Origin: JAKAGZ01 sp963748105
GTDB taxonomy: Bacteria; Bacteroidota; Ignavibacteria; Ignavibacteriales; Ignavibacteriaceae
DNA: 64,000 nt
Assembly: GCA_963748105.1 (NCBI GenBank)
Contig: CAVVHP010000031.1
Coordinates: 1-64,000, forward strand
Direction of reading: 5' to 3'
This document shows, one piece after another, positions 63,884 through 64,000 of the stretch. Position 1 is the stretch's first letter. Every line of letters begins with the position of its first letter. The translations under genes were made by a program, and so were the position numbers. The notes beneath the pieces are model-generated. The model was given only the letters and a program-made list of their open reading frames with translations. It made no database searches and was not told the origin of the DNA.

Positions 63884-64000
63884 TTATTCATATCTCATAG
63901 ATTCAACGGGGTTTGCTGTTGCTGCCCGAACGGTTTGAATGCTGACTGTTAACAAAGCAATTAAAAGCGTTGAAATCCCCGCTATCAGGAATATCCACCA
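63884..64000 (-). CDS. ABC transporter permease C-terminus (continues outside window)
   Basis: The minus strand encodes 38 residues ending VSIQTVRAATANPVESMRYE, the same C-terminal signature as the two permeases downstream, and a hydrophobic helix before it (WWIFLIAGISTLLIALL). It is a third permease of the cluster, separated from the next by 23 bases. Most of the gene is beyond the window edge. Confidence 0.88.
   Translation of the reverse strand, partial: WWIFLIAGISTLLIALLTVSIQTVRAATANPVESMRYE

Noticed and set aside
1..64000. CRISPR array or phage-defence island
   Set aside because: No regularly spaced repeats and no cas, restriction-modification, toxin-antitoxin or other defence families were recognised. 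The HNH gene alone is not evidence for defence.

Overview
The window is AT-rich bacterial chromosome. Gene content and organisation (HPr kinase beside a short hibernation factor, a Wzi-like outer-membrane protein, DUF5683 and DUF2795 proteins, the folP-cdaA pair, very large MacB/FtsX-type permeases, the acetyl branch of diaminopimelate synthesis) point to the Bacteroidota/Chlorobiota/Ignavibacteriota group, most likely an Ignavibacteria-like organism. This is inference from protein families, because no 16S rRNA lies in the window. Most of the region is housekeeping sequence with short spacers and frequent start/stop overlaps.

Layout. 1-25.3 kb is almost entirely plus-strand: 3' end of ggt, acpS, a broken HNH endonuclease gene, trpS, scpA-scpB-rluB, a PBP4-type peptidase, lysS, a glycosyltransferase, a Wzi-like protein, an S41 protease, a DUF3108 protein, a gamma-carbonic-anhydrase-like protein, ybeY, a DUF494-like gene, topA, xerD, hpf-hprK, an M23 peptidase, DUF2795, holB, thiolase, hydroxybutyryl-CoA dehydrogenase and a CLC channel. 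25.4-28.7 kb is minus-strand (tail-anchored small protein, ftsY, pgsA, purF). 28.8-34 kb is mixed: a secreted C1 peptidase, a 2H phosphoesterase, an isolated gene between inverted repeats that looks like an integron cassette, an outer-membrane protein and a GAF-SpoIIE phosphatase. 34.1-46.4 kb is mainly minus-strand: HEAT protein, tRNA-Pro, MerR, HAD, aroQ group, YIP1, DUF5683, parAB, UPF0173, glycosyltransferase, cdaA, folP, rpe and a PASTA protein, with Ppx/GppA on plus. 46.6-50 kb holds a POT peptide transporter and an RqcH/NFACT gene. 50.2-56 kb is a six-gene lysine/diaminopimelate operon with two tandem aspartokinases. Then come two tRNA-Arg genes beside tadA, a TPR protein, and an ABC export locus with one ATPase and at least three large permeases, the last cut by the window end.

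Sequence quality matters here. Seven plus-strand genes (HNH, scpA, lysS, DUF3108, xerD, GAF-SpoIIE, RqcH) are broken by single-base insertions or deletions, about fourteen in all, eleven of them before position 13000. Several of these genes are essential. Undoing the indels gives whole-codon, family-typical lengths, so I read them as probable sequencing or assembly errors and annotate the genes across the breaks.

The most unusual region is 30.6-31.5 kb. A lone gene of unknown function lies between an exact 11-bp inverted repeat that starts with GTTAGGC, next to imperfect palindromes ending in TAAC/GTTA. This matches the layout of an integron gene cassette, but there is no integrase in the window.
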